NCBI GenBank assembly: GCA_019828595.1
Contig: JAHQRK010000011.1
Span: 1,054,001-1,118,000, forward strand
Direction: 5' to 3'
Length of the DNA stretch: 64,000 nt
Source of the DNA: Aphanomyces cochlioides
Lineage: Eukaryota; Oomycota; Saprolegniomycetes; Saprolegniales; Verrucalvaceae
This document shows, in pieces, positions 1-9,148 of the stretch. The notes beneath the pieces are model-generated. The model was not told the DNA's origin. It worked only from the letters and a program-made list of their open reading frames with translations, and ran no database searches. Every line of letters starts with the position of its first letter. The stretch's first letter is position 1. Position numbers and translations under genes: made by a program.

Positions 1-1
1 A

Positions 2-1731
2 TTCGATTTAACTATCCAACATTTAGATGAAGAATTAAAAAAGCAGCAATATTCTTGTAGTCATTGTAAATGTGCTTTAAATAAAGAAAACGTATCAGCT
101 GATAGAATCAACAACAAAATTGGGCATATTGATGGTAATATTACAATGACTTGCATTAGTTGTAATGTTGCTCGTAAAGATATGAATATGGCTAGTTTCA
201 GAAGAATGAAGTTGATTGAATATAATTCTCATCGTTTAGTATATGAGATTGATGAAGAAAACAAGGATATTTTCTACAAGATGAAACAAAACATTGCAGG
301 TGGGCCTTCTATCATATTCAAGAGATTCGCTAAAAGAAATGAAACATATATAAGAAACGGATCTAAGATTTGTAAGAAAGTAATTGGATTCGATGCGAAC
401 GCTTTATATCTTTGGGCTCTTGGAAATGATATGCCTTGTGGTAGATTAACGATGATTGATATTTACGACAATATCATTGAAGATATTAAATCGGATAAGC
501 TGTTTGGATTTCTTGAATGCGATATTGAGACCCCTGATCACCTAAAAGAACACTTTTCAGAAATGTGTCCGATATTTAAAAATGCCTCTATTATTCCAGA
601 GAAGGAGATTATTGGAGATCATATGTACGAATTTAACCAATCTCTTGAAATGAATAGTAGAAGAAAAGAGTCAAGGAAATTGATTTCAAGCTACTTTGGA
701 GTTAAAATTCTAGTCTATACACCGTTGTTAAAATGGTATTTAGAGCATGGTTTAGTCATTACAAAAATGTATTCATTCATTAAGGCTAGTAGATTTCAAC
801 CATTCAAGGAATTTGAAAACGAAGTATCAAACGCTCGAAGAGGAGGAGATCGGGAAGAAAGTGAAAGACAGGAAAAATATAATGATTGGCAATATAAATC
901 GATAAAAGCTGAAACGATGAAACTTATTGGTAATTCCGCTTTTGGACGCAGTGGAATGGATAAATCAAAGCATAAAGAGGTTGAATATCATAGTGATGAT
1001 AGTAATTTAGATAAACTAATTGAATCAAATAGATTTTACGATCTTGTTGAATTAAATGGATCTTATGAGATAACTAAAGTAAAACGCCGCATAAAAATGA
1101 ACAATCCTATTCATCTAAGTATCGCGATTTATCAGCTTGCTAAATTACGTATGCTTGAATTCTATTATGATTGTGTGGATAAATATATTGATCGTAGCGA
1201 CTTTGAGTATTTAGAAATGGACACAGATAGTGCTTACATTGCTTTTAGCGATGAAGAACCATTCAAAAATCTAATCAAGCCAGAGATGAAAGAACATTTC
1301 GAGAATCATAAATTTGATTGGTTTCCGAGAGATGATACAAAAGAAAATGCAGCTTTTGATAAACGTAAACCAGGACTTTTCAAAGAAGAATATCGATGCA
1401 ATGCTATGATTTCTTTGGCCTCGAAGAATTATATTTGCTATCTACCTGATGAAGTCTATTCGAAAAAAGACAAAAAAATGATAACGCCAAAGATTAAACT
1501 CTCAGCTAAAGGATTCAAAAGGGTCGAAACAAAGACTTGCTTCAACCAGAGCGATTTGAAGATATCATCAAAAATAAAATTACTCTGAAAGGTTCTAATA
1601 CAGGATTTCGAATGGATAAGGAAACAAATACGATGATCACATATAAGACATTTAAAAATGCGTGTAGTTATTATTATGATAAACGAAAAGTTCTTGAAGA
1701 TGGCATACAAACAATACCACTAGATATATAG
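2..1731 (+). CDS. Protein-primed family B DNA polymerase, 5' partial, frameshifted near the C-terminus
   Basis: Open from position 2, so the N-terminal exonuclease part lies outside the window. The first 60 codons hold a zinc/HNH-like motif (CSHC ... GHIDGN ... CISCN) resembling the recombination endonuclease VII fold. Then come the polymerase motifs: motif A GFDANALYLWAL (nt 385-420), motif B KLIGNSAFG (nt 919-945) and catalytic motif C DTDS (nt 1219-1230). The frame breaks near 1525-1540 beside a short A run; the family-typical C-terminus with YDKRKVLEDG and a PLDI end continues in another frame to 1731. The role would be viral genome replication with terminal-protein priming. One missing base, either real decay or a sequencing error, explains the break. 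Confidence 0.88.
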
Positions 1732-1751
1732 ACGAATATTTTAAAGCTGTA

Positions 1752-2846
1752 ATGACAGAACGAGATCTAAGATCGAGAGATCGTTTGATTTCAAAATTAT
1801 ATAATGATCCTTCAACTGGGTTCATATCAGCTGATAAGTTATATATTAAAGCCAAAAAAATTAATCCTGAGATAACCCTAAAGCAAATAAAAGAATGGTA
1901 CGCTAAACAGGATATTGTTCAACAACATCAAACTACAAATAAATCAAAAGAATACTTTAAAATCGCAAGTAATAATCCTGATTCTTGGCAAATGGATTTA
2001 ATGTTTTTCGGTTCCAAAACAGTGTTTATCGCCGTGAATATTAATTCAAGAATTGGTTTTGCTAGGGTTTTAGATAATAAAAGAGCTGAAACAATAATAA
2101 AGGCATTAGATAAATTTATTAAAGAGAGTAATGTTCAAATAATCACGAGCGACAATGGGAGCGAGTTTATATCGAATGCAGTAGAGAATTTCTTAAAAAA
2201 GAATCAAATTGAGCATTACAATAATGAGGTAGGTGATCACGCAGTGCTAGGAAAAATCGATCGGTTTATTAGGACTATCAAACAACGATTAATTAAAATT
2301 AACCCGAAAACATTAACACAGAAACTGATAAATTCAGTTATTAGCAACTATAATAACACTTACCACAGCTCTATAGGAAGTACACCAAATGAAAATAAAG
2401 GTCAAATTATCGATTCAGAGTTAAAACACAACGATAATTTGCTTAAAGATATATCGAAGAAATTCGAAATTGGAGATCACGTTAGATATAGATTAGAAAA
2501 AGGGACTTTTGATAAAGAAAAAAAAGCTCAATGGTCTAAAGCTGTCTACGAAATTATTGGGCTAGATGGATACAAATTCGAACTTAGATCAAAAAATAAA
2601 CATATACTTTACAAATCACCAAATGATTTAAAGGTTGTTCAAGCTAAAATCACTGATGCTGAGACTGGAAACAACGATATTTTTGAAGCTAAAGATATCT
2701 TGGATCATAGAAAAGTTAAAAATGGTTTCAAATACCTAGTTAAATGGTCTGATGGTAGCGAATCATGGGAACCTCAGAAAAACCTTAGATTGATCAATAA
2801 AAACAAAAGATCAACGTTAGAGAATATTTATTTTAGTAAAGAGTAA
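1752..2846 (+). CDS. Retroviral-type integrase with C-terminal chromodomain
   Basis: Intact 364-residue ORF 20 bp after the polymerase. An rve (RNase H-like) catalytic core is clear: first Asp in WQMDLMFFG (about residue 79), second Asp in ITSDNGSEF (about 135), and third acidic residue in VLGKIDRFIRTIKQR (about 173). That third residue is Asp where retroviral integrases have Glu; as far as I recall this variant is common in Maverick integrases. The last 55 residues form a chromodomain (FKYLVKWSDGSESWEP). The enzyme would insert the viral genome into host DNA, with the chromodomain possibly steering it to marked chromatin. Confidence 0.92.
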   Translation: MTERDLRSRDRLISKLYNDPSTGFISADKLYIKAKKINPEITLKQIKEWYAKQDIVQQHQTTNKSKEYFKIASNNPDSWQMDLMFFGSKTVFIAVNINSRIGFARVLDNKRAETIIKALDKFIKESNVQIITSDNGSEFISNAVENFLKKNQIEHYNNEVGDHAVLGKIDRFIRTIKQRLIKINPKTLTQKLINSVISNYNNTYHSSIGSTPNENKGQIIDSELKHNDNLLKDISKKFEIGDHVRYRLEKGTFDKEKKAQWSKAVYEIIGLDGYKFELRSKNKHILYKSPNDLKVVQAKITDAETGNNDIFEAKDILDHRKVKNGFKYLVKWSDGSESWEPQKNLRLINKNKRSTLENIYFSKE

Positions 2847-2875
2847 ACTAATATTTTGGTATTTATATAGTAACG

Positions 2876-3469
2876 ATGTTTCCTTCTTACAAATCTCTCA
2901 AAGATAAGCGCGAAAAGCTAAAAGCTTATTACGATCAAATCAAATATGATGAAGAAATTGATAATTTAAAGAAACAAGCATATGCAAATGCTTATTTCAG
3001 CGATCAACAAGGAGTCAATTTAGATAATTCGTATCAATATCCTCAGGCTATGAAATTAGTAAAAATTGCTCCAGAATCAAAATATCAAACAAAATCAGCT
3101 ATTAAGACAGAAGCAGGGGTTCAAGCAAATGTTAAAACAAATAACAAATTTGATCCATTGATAACTCAATATGAAGAGGAAGAATTAGAAGAAAAACCTC
3201 CAGCTCCTAAACCATCTCCAAAATCATCACCATCTACGTTGAAAAAAAAAAACATACAAGCAAGAAAAGACATTATAGATGATTATAAAGATGAAATAAA
3301 AGGTAAAATCTTAATCCCTAAAAAGATAAATCCAATCTTTCAAAATGGATCTAAAGACAATTTGCACTATATTGGGGCGGAAGGTAAAATTTATAAAGCA
3401 TTTGGCGATGAATTAGTGACAATTAATGGTATTCAATCAAAATATGATTGGATTGAAACAAAAAATTAA
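2876..3469 (+). CDS. Polinton hypothetical protein, N-terminal part
   Basis: 197 codons, rich in Lys, Glu and Pro, starting at ATG 2876 just after a TTTATATA box. The middle (about residues 100-125) is a Pro/Ser/Lys linker; no catalytic motif is visible. The frame ends at TAA 3469 and an open frame shifted by one base starts at once, so this is probably the first half of one longer protein whose second half is 3471-4117. I do not recognise a function. Its place between integrase and the small basic protein would suit a virion or DNA-binding protein, but that is inference. Confidence 0.6.
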   Translation: MFPSYKSLKDKREKLKAYYDQIKYDEEIDNLKKQAYANAYFSDQQGVNLDNSYQYPQAMKLVKIAPESKYQTKSAIKTEAGVQANVKTNNKFDPLITQYEEEELEEKPPAPKPSPKSSPSTLKKKNIQARKDIIDDYKDEIKGKILIPKKINPIFQNGSKDNLHYIGAEGKIYKAFGDELVTINGIQSKYDWIETKN

Positions 3470-3470
3470 A

Positions 3471-4117
3471 TTGACAAAGTTCTAGACGAAGAAAAAAATG
3501 CAAACAACGCAGCTAAAGCATTAAAAGGTCTTACAATAAACTCTACTTCTCCTAAATCAGAGATACCAATTAAGAAGGAAGAAGGAACAGGTTTTAGCAA
3601 AATCTTTACTCGGAAACGTAGATTAGTAGGAAGAGGTTTAGTTGGTGCTGGCAATCATAATCTAGAAAAAGACTATCTTTATAAACAAATTGGAGATAAG
3701 TATATCACTCTAAGCGCTTTAGCTGAAGGCTATTTGAGCTTACGATATCCAAGCGCTAATGTTTGTTTTAAAAGATTCAAAATATCGGATGATTTGGTTA
3801 GTATCATTAAAACTCTCGCATTTGATAAAACGGTAGACTATACTGCTTATGCTCAGCTAAATAATTCCGATAAAGAAATATTTTATGATCTATTGAAATT
3901 TTGTAAAATTTTGCAAACGCTTAGAAAACCTCTTTTTGATCCTCGCCAAGGTCTAGATAAATATAAAGCTGAATTTGATAAATTATTAGCTGAATTGAAG
4001 CTTGGAAATGATAATCCAAAAGTCAAATCTGAACTGAAGAAAATGTCAATATATCTTTTTCAAAACAATCAAATTGGAGAAAAAGATTTCAATAAAATTA
4101 TCAGCCAATTAATATAG
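3471..4117 (+). CDS. Polinton hypothetical protein, probable C-terminal half of the preceding gene
   Basis: Open frame of about 215 codons with no ATG near its 5' end, in the frame next to the preceding ORF. It includes RKRRLVGRGLVGAGNH and a compact region (KYITLSALAEGYLSLRYPSA, then ISDDLVSIIKTLAFD) of the kind that recurs in Polinton hypothetical proteins. The lack of an initiator and the immediate junction suggest that a single-base change near 3,465, in an A-rich run, split one gene of about 410 codons. An alternative is translation from a TTG at 3734. Function unknown. Confidence 0.55.
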
Positions 4118-4127
4118 CAAGTATACA

Positions 4128-4316
4128 ATGACAATATTCAATGTAAAAAGACCGCTAAACGACTATAATAAGAAAGCTAAAGAAAATGAACAAAAATTAA
4201 TTCAAACAATGGAAGATTTAGTCATAGAACATCATCATCCTGAGCCAGTTTTTCAGAATTCCAGAAAACCATTTAGTGATTATAAAAAAAAGAAGCCAAC
4301 AACATTTTCGTTGTAA
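4128..4316 (+). CDS. Small Polinton hypothetical protein
   Basis: 62 codons from ATG 4128, 10 bp after the preceding stop, ending at 4316. Lys- and Pro-rich, hydrophilic, with two similar segments (RPLNDYNKKAK and RKPFSDYKKKKP), a short internal repeat of the pattern RP/KP-x-x-DYxKK. No domain recognised. Reality as a gene rests on the tight spacing and the codon use matching its neighbours. Confidence 0.5.
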   Translation: MTIFNVKRPLNDYNKKAKENEQKLIQTMEDLVIEHHHPEPVFQNSRKPFSDYKKKKPTTFSL

Positions 4317-4369
4317 AATGATATATTATTTATTTCCTAATACATAGTATATAATAAAACACATTCATC

Positions 4370-4858
4370 ATGAAACATCCAAGTGGCTACAAAATTGTAA
4401 AAGTTGGTTCAATTTCTAAGAAAAAGCTTCATAAAGCTATGAAAGGAGGAACTATAATGTTGACTAAAGATGAAGTATCAGGTGAAACGCCTGTTTTATT
4501 ACATCCTGAATCCGTACGAAAAATTCAAGCTGCTAAAAAGGCTAACAAAGGGGTTCGTCTGGATATTACTCATGGAGAAATTCAACATGATTTAGCACAT
4601 CACGCCGGAGGATCTATCTGGGACTCGATTAAACAAGGACTTTCTACCGTTTGGTCATACGTAAAACCAGTTGTTAGCGGAATCGGTGATGCTATCGCCT
4701 ATAGCAATCCAGAACTTGCCCCATTGCGTGAAGGCGTAAGAAATATTGTTGGTGTTGGTTTGAAGCCTAAAAAAGGTACCGATGCTGCCAAGGATATGAT
4801 GAAAGCTGTTCGTTCTAAGAGAAAAAGCAAAGTTGGAGCATCATTTCTCCTTGCATAA
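4370..4858 (+). CDS. Small basic virion-type protein (pX/pVI-like)
   Basis: 162 codons. The layout is a basic N-terminus with a GGTIML segment (residues 26-31), a middle with VRLDITHGEIQHD, then HHAGGSIWDSIKQGLSTVW, an amphipathic segment around residues 77-105, and a very basic tail (KAVRSKRKSKVG). Small basic proteins with a Gly-Gly-aromatic amphipathic helix are typical of Polinton/adintovirus virions and resemble adenovirus core or membrane-active proteins. Assignment is by architecture, not by a catalytic motif. A TATA-like AT-rich leader precedes the ATG. Confidence 0.55.
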   Translation: MKHPSGYKIVKVGSISKKKLHKAMKGGTIMLTKDEVSGETPVLLHPESVRKIQAAKKANKGVRLDITHGEIQHDLAHHAGGSIWDSIKQGLSTVWSYVKPVVSGIGDAIAYSNPELAPLREGVRNIVGVGLKPKKGTDAAKDMMKAVRSKRKSKVGASFLLA

Positions 4859-4876
4859 ATATATAAACAAACAAAA

Positions 4877-5062
4877 ATGTTCTTTAACTATCAATTAATC
4901 AAAAAAAGTAAAGAGATGCATGAAGCTCAATTAAAAAGGCATTCGAACTACATTAATAAGGATGAGATTATGTGTCAAACATGCAATATCAAACTAAAAA
5001 AATGGAACAAAAGATGCCATTCTCAATCATTTGCACATTTATTAAATGTTTCATACCTTTAA
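4877..5062 (+). CDS. Small CxxC/His protein, unknown
   Basis: 61 codons from ATG 4877 after a TATATAAA box. A possible zinc-binding group is visible: CQTCNIKLKKWNKRCHSQSF, with Cys-x2-Cys and a later Cys-His and His. It ends 3 bp before the end of the convergent minor capsid gene. No function recognised. Confidence 0.45.
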   Translation: MFFNYQLIKKSKEMHEAQLKRHSNYINKDEIMCQTCNIKLKKWNKRCHSQSFAHLLNVSYL

Positions 5063-5064
5063 CT

Positions 5065-5934
5065 TTAATTAGTTAATTTTTTTCTTATCAATAATTGAAT
5101 AACAATTTGATTATCTTGGAATTTTACAAAACGACCAAACTGATCCGTGATTATAATTTCAATGTATGATTTAGTTTGATCAGGAATATCAATCCAAGCA
5201 AATTGATTAACTTTCACATCGATTGATTGACCAATCGTCGTTCCGCCGGAACTGAACGAAAACAAAATATCAGGAGGTTGACTATAAATATTATTTACCA
5301 AATTACATCGAATTAAATAACAACTCACTGGGTTGATTTGAGGAGTAATATTAGAAAGAATGCTTTGAGATGTTGTCGTTTGAGCTGATGGATAAGTTCC
5401 AACTGAAAAACCAACAATTGAGTTAAAATTAGCAGGAAACACTATTTGAGGAGCATAAGCGGTTGAAGGCAATCCTGTTCCACTTAAAGAATATAATCCA
5501 GAACTTGGTCTAGTATATGATGCAGGTAAGCTTGTAGGGGTGCTTAAAAGATCTACTTGGCAACTATAATAGGTAGAATTAGCTTGCATTTTGATATAGA
5601 AAACATTGTTTCCACTTCCATCGATCAAATATGCTCCAGCGGCAATTAATTTTGATTGAATATAATTATTTAAATCCAAATATGAGTAATATCCATTTGG
5701 TAAAGTTATATTGATTGTAGATGTGGTAGAACCTGTTGGAACAATAATAGAAAAAGTATTATTTCCATATTCAACGTCATTGATATTGAATTGACTGTTA
5801 AACATTTTAACTGATGCTAACGCTACTTCTCTATTTTGAAAATTAGCAGCTCCAGTCGGAATGTCAAATCGAAATGTATTGTTATAACCATTATTTTGGA
5901 CATGTTTCGAGCTTAAAGTAATCAAAGATGCCAT
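5065..5934 (-). CDS. Minor capsid (penton-type) protein
   Basis: 289 residues, starting MASLITLSSKHV on the minus strand. It is rich in beta-strand residues, Ser, Thr and Asn, with the pattern LPNGYYSYLDLNNYIQSKL (about residues 80-98) followed by YYSCQVDLL, which I associate with the single jelly-roll minor capsid proteins of Polinton-like viruses. It lies directly beside the packaging ATPase, as is common in these viruses. It would form the capsid vertices. A TTTATATA box lies about 20 nt before the start. Jelly-roll fold is inferred from pattern only. Confidence 0.75.
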   Translation of the reverse strand: MASLITLSSKHVQNNGYNNTFRFDIPTGAANFQNREVALASVKMFNSQFNINDVEYGNNTFSIIVPTGSTTSTINITLPNGYYSYLDLNNYIQSKLIAAGAYLIDGSGNNVFYIKMQANSTYYSCQVDLLSTPTSLPASYTRPSSGLYSLSGTGLPSTAYAPQIVFPANFNSIVGFSVGTYPSAQTTTSQSILSNITPQINPVSCYLIRCNLVNNIYSQPPDILFSFSSGGTTIGQSIDVKVNQFAWIDIPDQTKSYIEIIITDQFGRFVKFQDNQIVIQLLIRKKLTN

Positions 5935-5974
5935 AATTGCTCTAATAAATTACGTATATAAATGCTGAGATATA

Positions 5975-6649
5975 TTATTCCATCCCATTATGTAATATTT
6001 TTTTCCAATTATATCGTACTGTTTGATCAATAGTATTTAGTAAAATCATTTGACCTTTCTGTTTCAAAATCATTTGATAATAACCCCATAGCTGATCAAC
6101 AGTAACTCCTGCTATAGGCATATCTTTAAGTATCATTCGTAAATCTGTTTTCGATGGTGTTCTTAGCAAAAACAAAATTTCTGAATTCAAACGAACCATT
6201 TTCGGACAACCTTTGAAAAAGGCGTGAGCTAAAAATAACGTTGTCAAACCTTTATGCCTTCCGCGAATAAAGAAAGGAACGACATGTTTTTCACACCATT
6301 TTTGATCATTACTCCAATCGTCAAAAATTACAAGTTGCAATCCGTCTTTCTGAATATCATCAACACTTGGAACAGTTTCCTCATCGTAAATAGTGCAAAA
6401 GGTATCCAATTTGTCTTTTAAATATCTGTACAGAGGCTGATCAGGCTGTCTAGCAATTAAATGCAAATGTGAATATACATTTGGTGATTTTTTTACAAAA
6501 TCAAAAATTAAATTGCTTTTTCCGCTTCCACTTGCTCCTAGAACAATTCCTCTAAAAAGTTTTGGTAAATTTGTTTGTTTGTTAAACCCTGAATTATCCG
6601 ATTGATAAGCTTTTGGAAGAGCAGCTCCCCAATTAGGAATTGTTTCCAT
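5975..6649 (-). CDS. Genome-packaging ATPase, FtsK/HerA (A32) type
   Basis: 224 residues. Walker A is GASGSGKSNLIFDF (about residues 38-51); Walker B is LQLVIFDDW (about residues 105-113). The downstream RGRHKGLTTLFLAHAFF segment is the sensor/arginine region seen in A32-like packaging ATPases. This enzyme would pump the viral genome into the capsid. Transcribed with the minor capsid gene from the minus strand, 40 bp upstream of it; its start is 36 bp from the divergent fibre gene, so the two share one promoter region. Confidence 0.92.
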   Translation of the reverse strand: METIPNWGAALPKAYQSDNSGFNKQTNLPKLFRGIVLGASGSGKSNLIFDFVKKSPNVYSHLHLIARQPDQPLYRYLKDKLDTFCTIYDEETVPSVDDIQKDGLQLVIFDDWSNDQKWCEKHVVPFFIRGRHKGLTTLFLAHAFFKGCPKMVRLNSEILFLLRTPSKTDLRMILKDMPIAGVTVDQLWGYYQMILKQKGQMILLNTIDQTVRYNWKKILHNGME

Positions 6650-6685
6650 CTTTTTTATTAGGTATTATATATTAGATCAAAAAGA
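6650..6685. promoter_or_regulatory. Divergent promoter between packaging ATPase and fibre gene
   Basis: Only 36 bp separate two divergent start codons. The stretch is almost pure A/T and contains GGTATTATATATTAG, a TATA-like core readable on either strand. Such short shared AT boxes occur before most genes of this element. Confidence 0.5.
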
Positions 6686-8902
6686 ATGTCTAATTCTGTT
6701 TATAATCCAAATAATTATTATGATCCATCGTCTGGATTGACACAGAATGCTGCTGACCAACTATACTTATCAAAATCTGACATTCGTTTACCTCAAATAA
6801 CATCAATTTCAGCTGGAGCTGCTTCAGCTAGTAAAGCTTTAGTTCTTGATGCAAGTAAAAACATATCAGGTATAAATAGTTTTTCAGCAAGCAGCATTAC
6901 GCCAAATATAACAGATTCAGCTAATGGATCAATATCGACTCCGTTTGCCGTTACGCATACATTATCTTCAGGTAGTCCTACTAATAATGGATTTGGAATT
7001 GCTATGACTTTTAACGGCCCAAATCAAATAAACAATATAATTAGTTATGGCAGAATTTACTCAACTTGTCAATTACAAACGTCAGGCCTTCATCAAGGTT
7101 CTTTGACTCTATCAAGTGTTTTTGCTGGAAATTTTGTGGATGTAATGACAATATCAACTTTGACTAGTACTAATAATAATTCAGTCGCTATTGCAGGTAA
7201 TAATAGTATTTTAAGCGTGACAAATGTTAGTTCTACTAATTTAACAGGAACTCTACAAACTGCTTCTCAACCAAATATAAATTCATTAGGATCTTCAAAT
7301 TTATCTATTGCTGGAACAACAAGTTTTACAAATACAAGCTCTTCCAATATATCGACTTCAAACTCAGTTCAGTTTGCGGGTGGCGCGTATATTGGAAAAA
7401 ATTTATTATTGAATGGTTGGCACTCAAATAACGCTCAATTCACAGGATCAAACCATATATCTTCAGCATCAGGTGGAGTGTCATTATACGATAATCCAAT
7501 TTATTTCAGAGGACAAGCTGGAAACGATAGTAACCATGGAATAATGTACAGCGGAAATGGAAATTCATCTTGGAATAGTAATAATGGTTGGGGAAACAGC
7601 TCTACATATTCCGTAGATGGACCAGTGCTCTGGGGTAATCAAGGAGTCATTTTAGGAAATTTAAATAGCAATGGAACTGAAACAATTTGTGCAACGTTTT
7701 CAGGAACAACAACGCTTCTAAATGGTAAATTAAACGTTAATACGCCAACAACAACTAATAGTCAAGTCAATATTCAATCTTTTGGTTCAGCTTTAGCTTT
7801 CACATATGATGCTAATCATTATACAAATTTCAATAGCCAATCTGATGGGACATTTAGTTTTACTCTTAATTCATTACAATCCACACCAACATATTTGCAA
7901 TATTATTTTGGATCACCAAATTACTGGACTTTACCAGCATTTTCATTAGCTGGTGGTTCGCCGAGATTTAGACTTGATCTAGGGGCTGGAAATGGTGGAG
8001 GACCTTCTGATATTCAAATCTGTTTATATAATCCTTCCAATATTACGCCAACAAGCGGCTGGGGCTTCAACAACAGCGCTCTTCAGCATATATCATCTGG
8101 ATCAAATGGACATAGATTTTATAGTTCGTATTCATTATCTGGGACAGGTGCTCAAACAGGCCTTGGAACGTTGATTGGTCAAATTGATCAATTTGGGAAT
8201 ATCAAAGCCCAGGCGGGTTTTCGATGTGTTGGATGCAATCCGTTAGGATATTCGGGAGGAGGAGCTGAAATCGAATATATTAACTCAACAGCTCATTTCT
8301 TTGGTTATAATCGAACAACGCTTTTGCAAACGGCTGTTCAACTTGGGGATGGGGTTTATGTTACTGCCCTTGGAGCTACTGGTATTGGGACACAAAACAC
8401 CAGTCAATATCCTTTGGAAGTAGGCTATAGCTCGCAAACAATTACAGGTAGCTATGGTTATCTTAACTCGTCTGGTAATGTTGGTTCATTAACTAATTCG
8501 GGATCGCAAAATTTCTCAGCAAAATTCAATGGACGCATAAACGTTGCTTTAGAAATTGACGTCAGTTCGGATAGACGTATTAAAGATGATATTAGAAATA
8601 TCAGTGAAGAAGAAGCAACAAATTTTGTCAAAAAAATTAGTCCTGTTTTCTATAAATTGAAAGCTGATAATTCTGAATCCTATGGATATATTGCTCAAGA
8701 TATGCTAAAAGCTGGTGTAGATAGATTGATTCAAACACATCGTCAAGAAATAGATGAAACTATTGATGATGATGGTTTTGTGAGCCCTAAAGATGTCATA
8801 TTTACGATTGCTTATCAGAAGATCTGTTGCTTGTTGCATAAATATATACTTTTGCAAGATGATAGAATTTCATCTCTTGAAAAAAAATTAGAAGAGCTCT
8901 AA
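6686..8902 (+). CDS. Fibre-like protein with C-terminal S74 intramolecular chaperone domain
   Basis: 738 residues. The first 600 are low-complexity, Ser/Thr/Asn/Gly-rich and beta-repeat-like with little charge, as in viral fibres and tail spikes. The C-terminus (about 625-738) is a peptidase S74 domain: SSDRRIKDDIRNISEEEA gives the catalytic Ser-Asp start, followed by YGYIAQDMLKAGV and a terminal coiled coil (DDRISSLEKKLEEL). Known S74 domains help a trimeric spike fold and then cut themselves off at the Ser. This would be the host-attachment fibre. The gene converges on the major capsid gene across a hairpin-rich spacer. Confidence 0.85.
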   Translation: MSNSVYNPNNYYDPSSGLTQNAADQLYLSKSDIRLPQITSISAGAASASKALVLDASKNISGINSFSASSITPNITDSANGSISTPFAVTHTLSSGSPTNNGFGIAMTFNGPNQINNIISYGRIYSTCQLQTSGLHQGSLTLSSVFAGNFVDVMTISTLTSTNNNSVAIAGNNSILSVTNVSSTNLTGTLQTASQPNINSLGSSNLSIAGTTSFTNTSSSNISTSNSVQFAGGAYIGKNLLLNGWHSNNAQFTGSNHISSASGGVSLYDNPIYFRGQAGNDSNHGIMYSGNGNSSWNSNNGWGNSSTYSVDGPVLWGNQGVILGNLNSNGTETICATFSGTTTLLNGKLNVNTPTTTNSQVNIQSFGSALAFTYDANHYTNFNSQSDGTFSFTLNSLQSTPTYLQYYFGSPNYWTLPAFSLAGGSPRFRLDLGAGNGGGPSDIQICLYNPSNITPTSGWGFNNSALQHISSGSNGHRFYSSYSLSGTGAQTGLGTLIGQIDQFGNIKAQAGFRCVGCNPLGYSGGGAEIEYINSTAHFFGYNRTTLLQTAVQLGDGVYVTALGATGIGTQNTSQYPLEVGYSSQTITGSYGYLNSSGNVGSLTNSGSQNFSAKFNGRINVALEIDVSSDRRIKDDIRNISEEEATNFVKKISPVFYKLKADNSESYGYIAQDMLKAGVDRLIQTHRQEIDETIDDDGFVSPKDVIFTIAYQKICCLLHKYILLQDDRISSLEKKLEEL

Positions 8903-8925
8903 GAGCATCTGATTAGGTAAGTTAT

Positions 8926-9148
8926 CTGTAGGCAGAGCCGCAAGATAAACTTGCGCCTCTACAAGTCTGAAGGACTTGGGGGCGCGAGCCACCGAGTCCA
9001 AGGACTCCCCAGCTTGCTGGGCCATAGTATTAAATAGATTTTTTTGTTCACTTTGGTGTAGATGCAAGCTATTTGCTTGTGGAAAGCAACCGAAGGTTGC
9101 GGACAATCTCTGATGTCGTTTATGCCTACAGCAAAGAGCTCGCTCTTT
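8926..9148. repeat. Array of seven short hairpins between convergent viral genes
   Basis: Perfect inverted repeats with tiny loops lie one after another: 8939-8955 (CGCAAG/CTTGCG), 8962-8978 (CAAGTC/GACTTG), 8994-9007 (GAGTCC/GGACTC), 9008-9021 (CCCAGC/GCTGGG), 9065-9079 (CAAGC/GCTTG), 9086-9100 (GCAACC/GGTTGC) and 9133-9148 (AAAGAGC/GCTCTTT). An outer pair (CTGTAGGCA at 8926-8934, TGCCTACAG at 9123-9131) encloses most of them. The last hairpin touches the major capsid stop codon. The spacer has more G/C than the genes around it. A likely role is transcript 3'-end formation for both convergent genes; that is inference. Confidence 0.75.

Noticed and set aside
8888..9106. Minus-strand ORF of 72 codons between fibre and major capsid genes
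   Set aside because: It is made of the hairpin array; its Ala/Leu-rich text comes from the inverted repeats.
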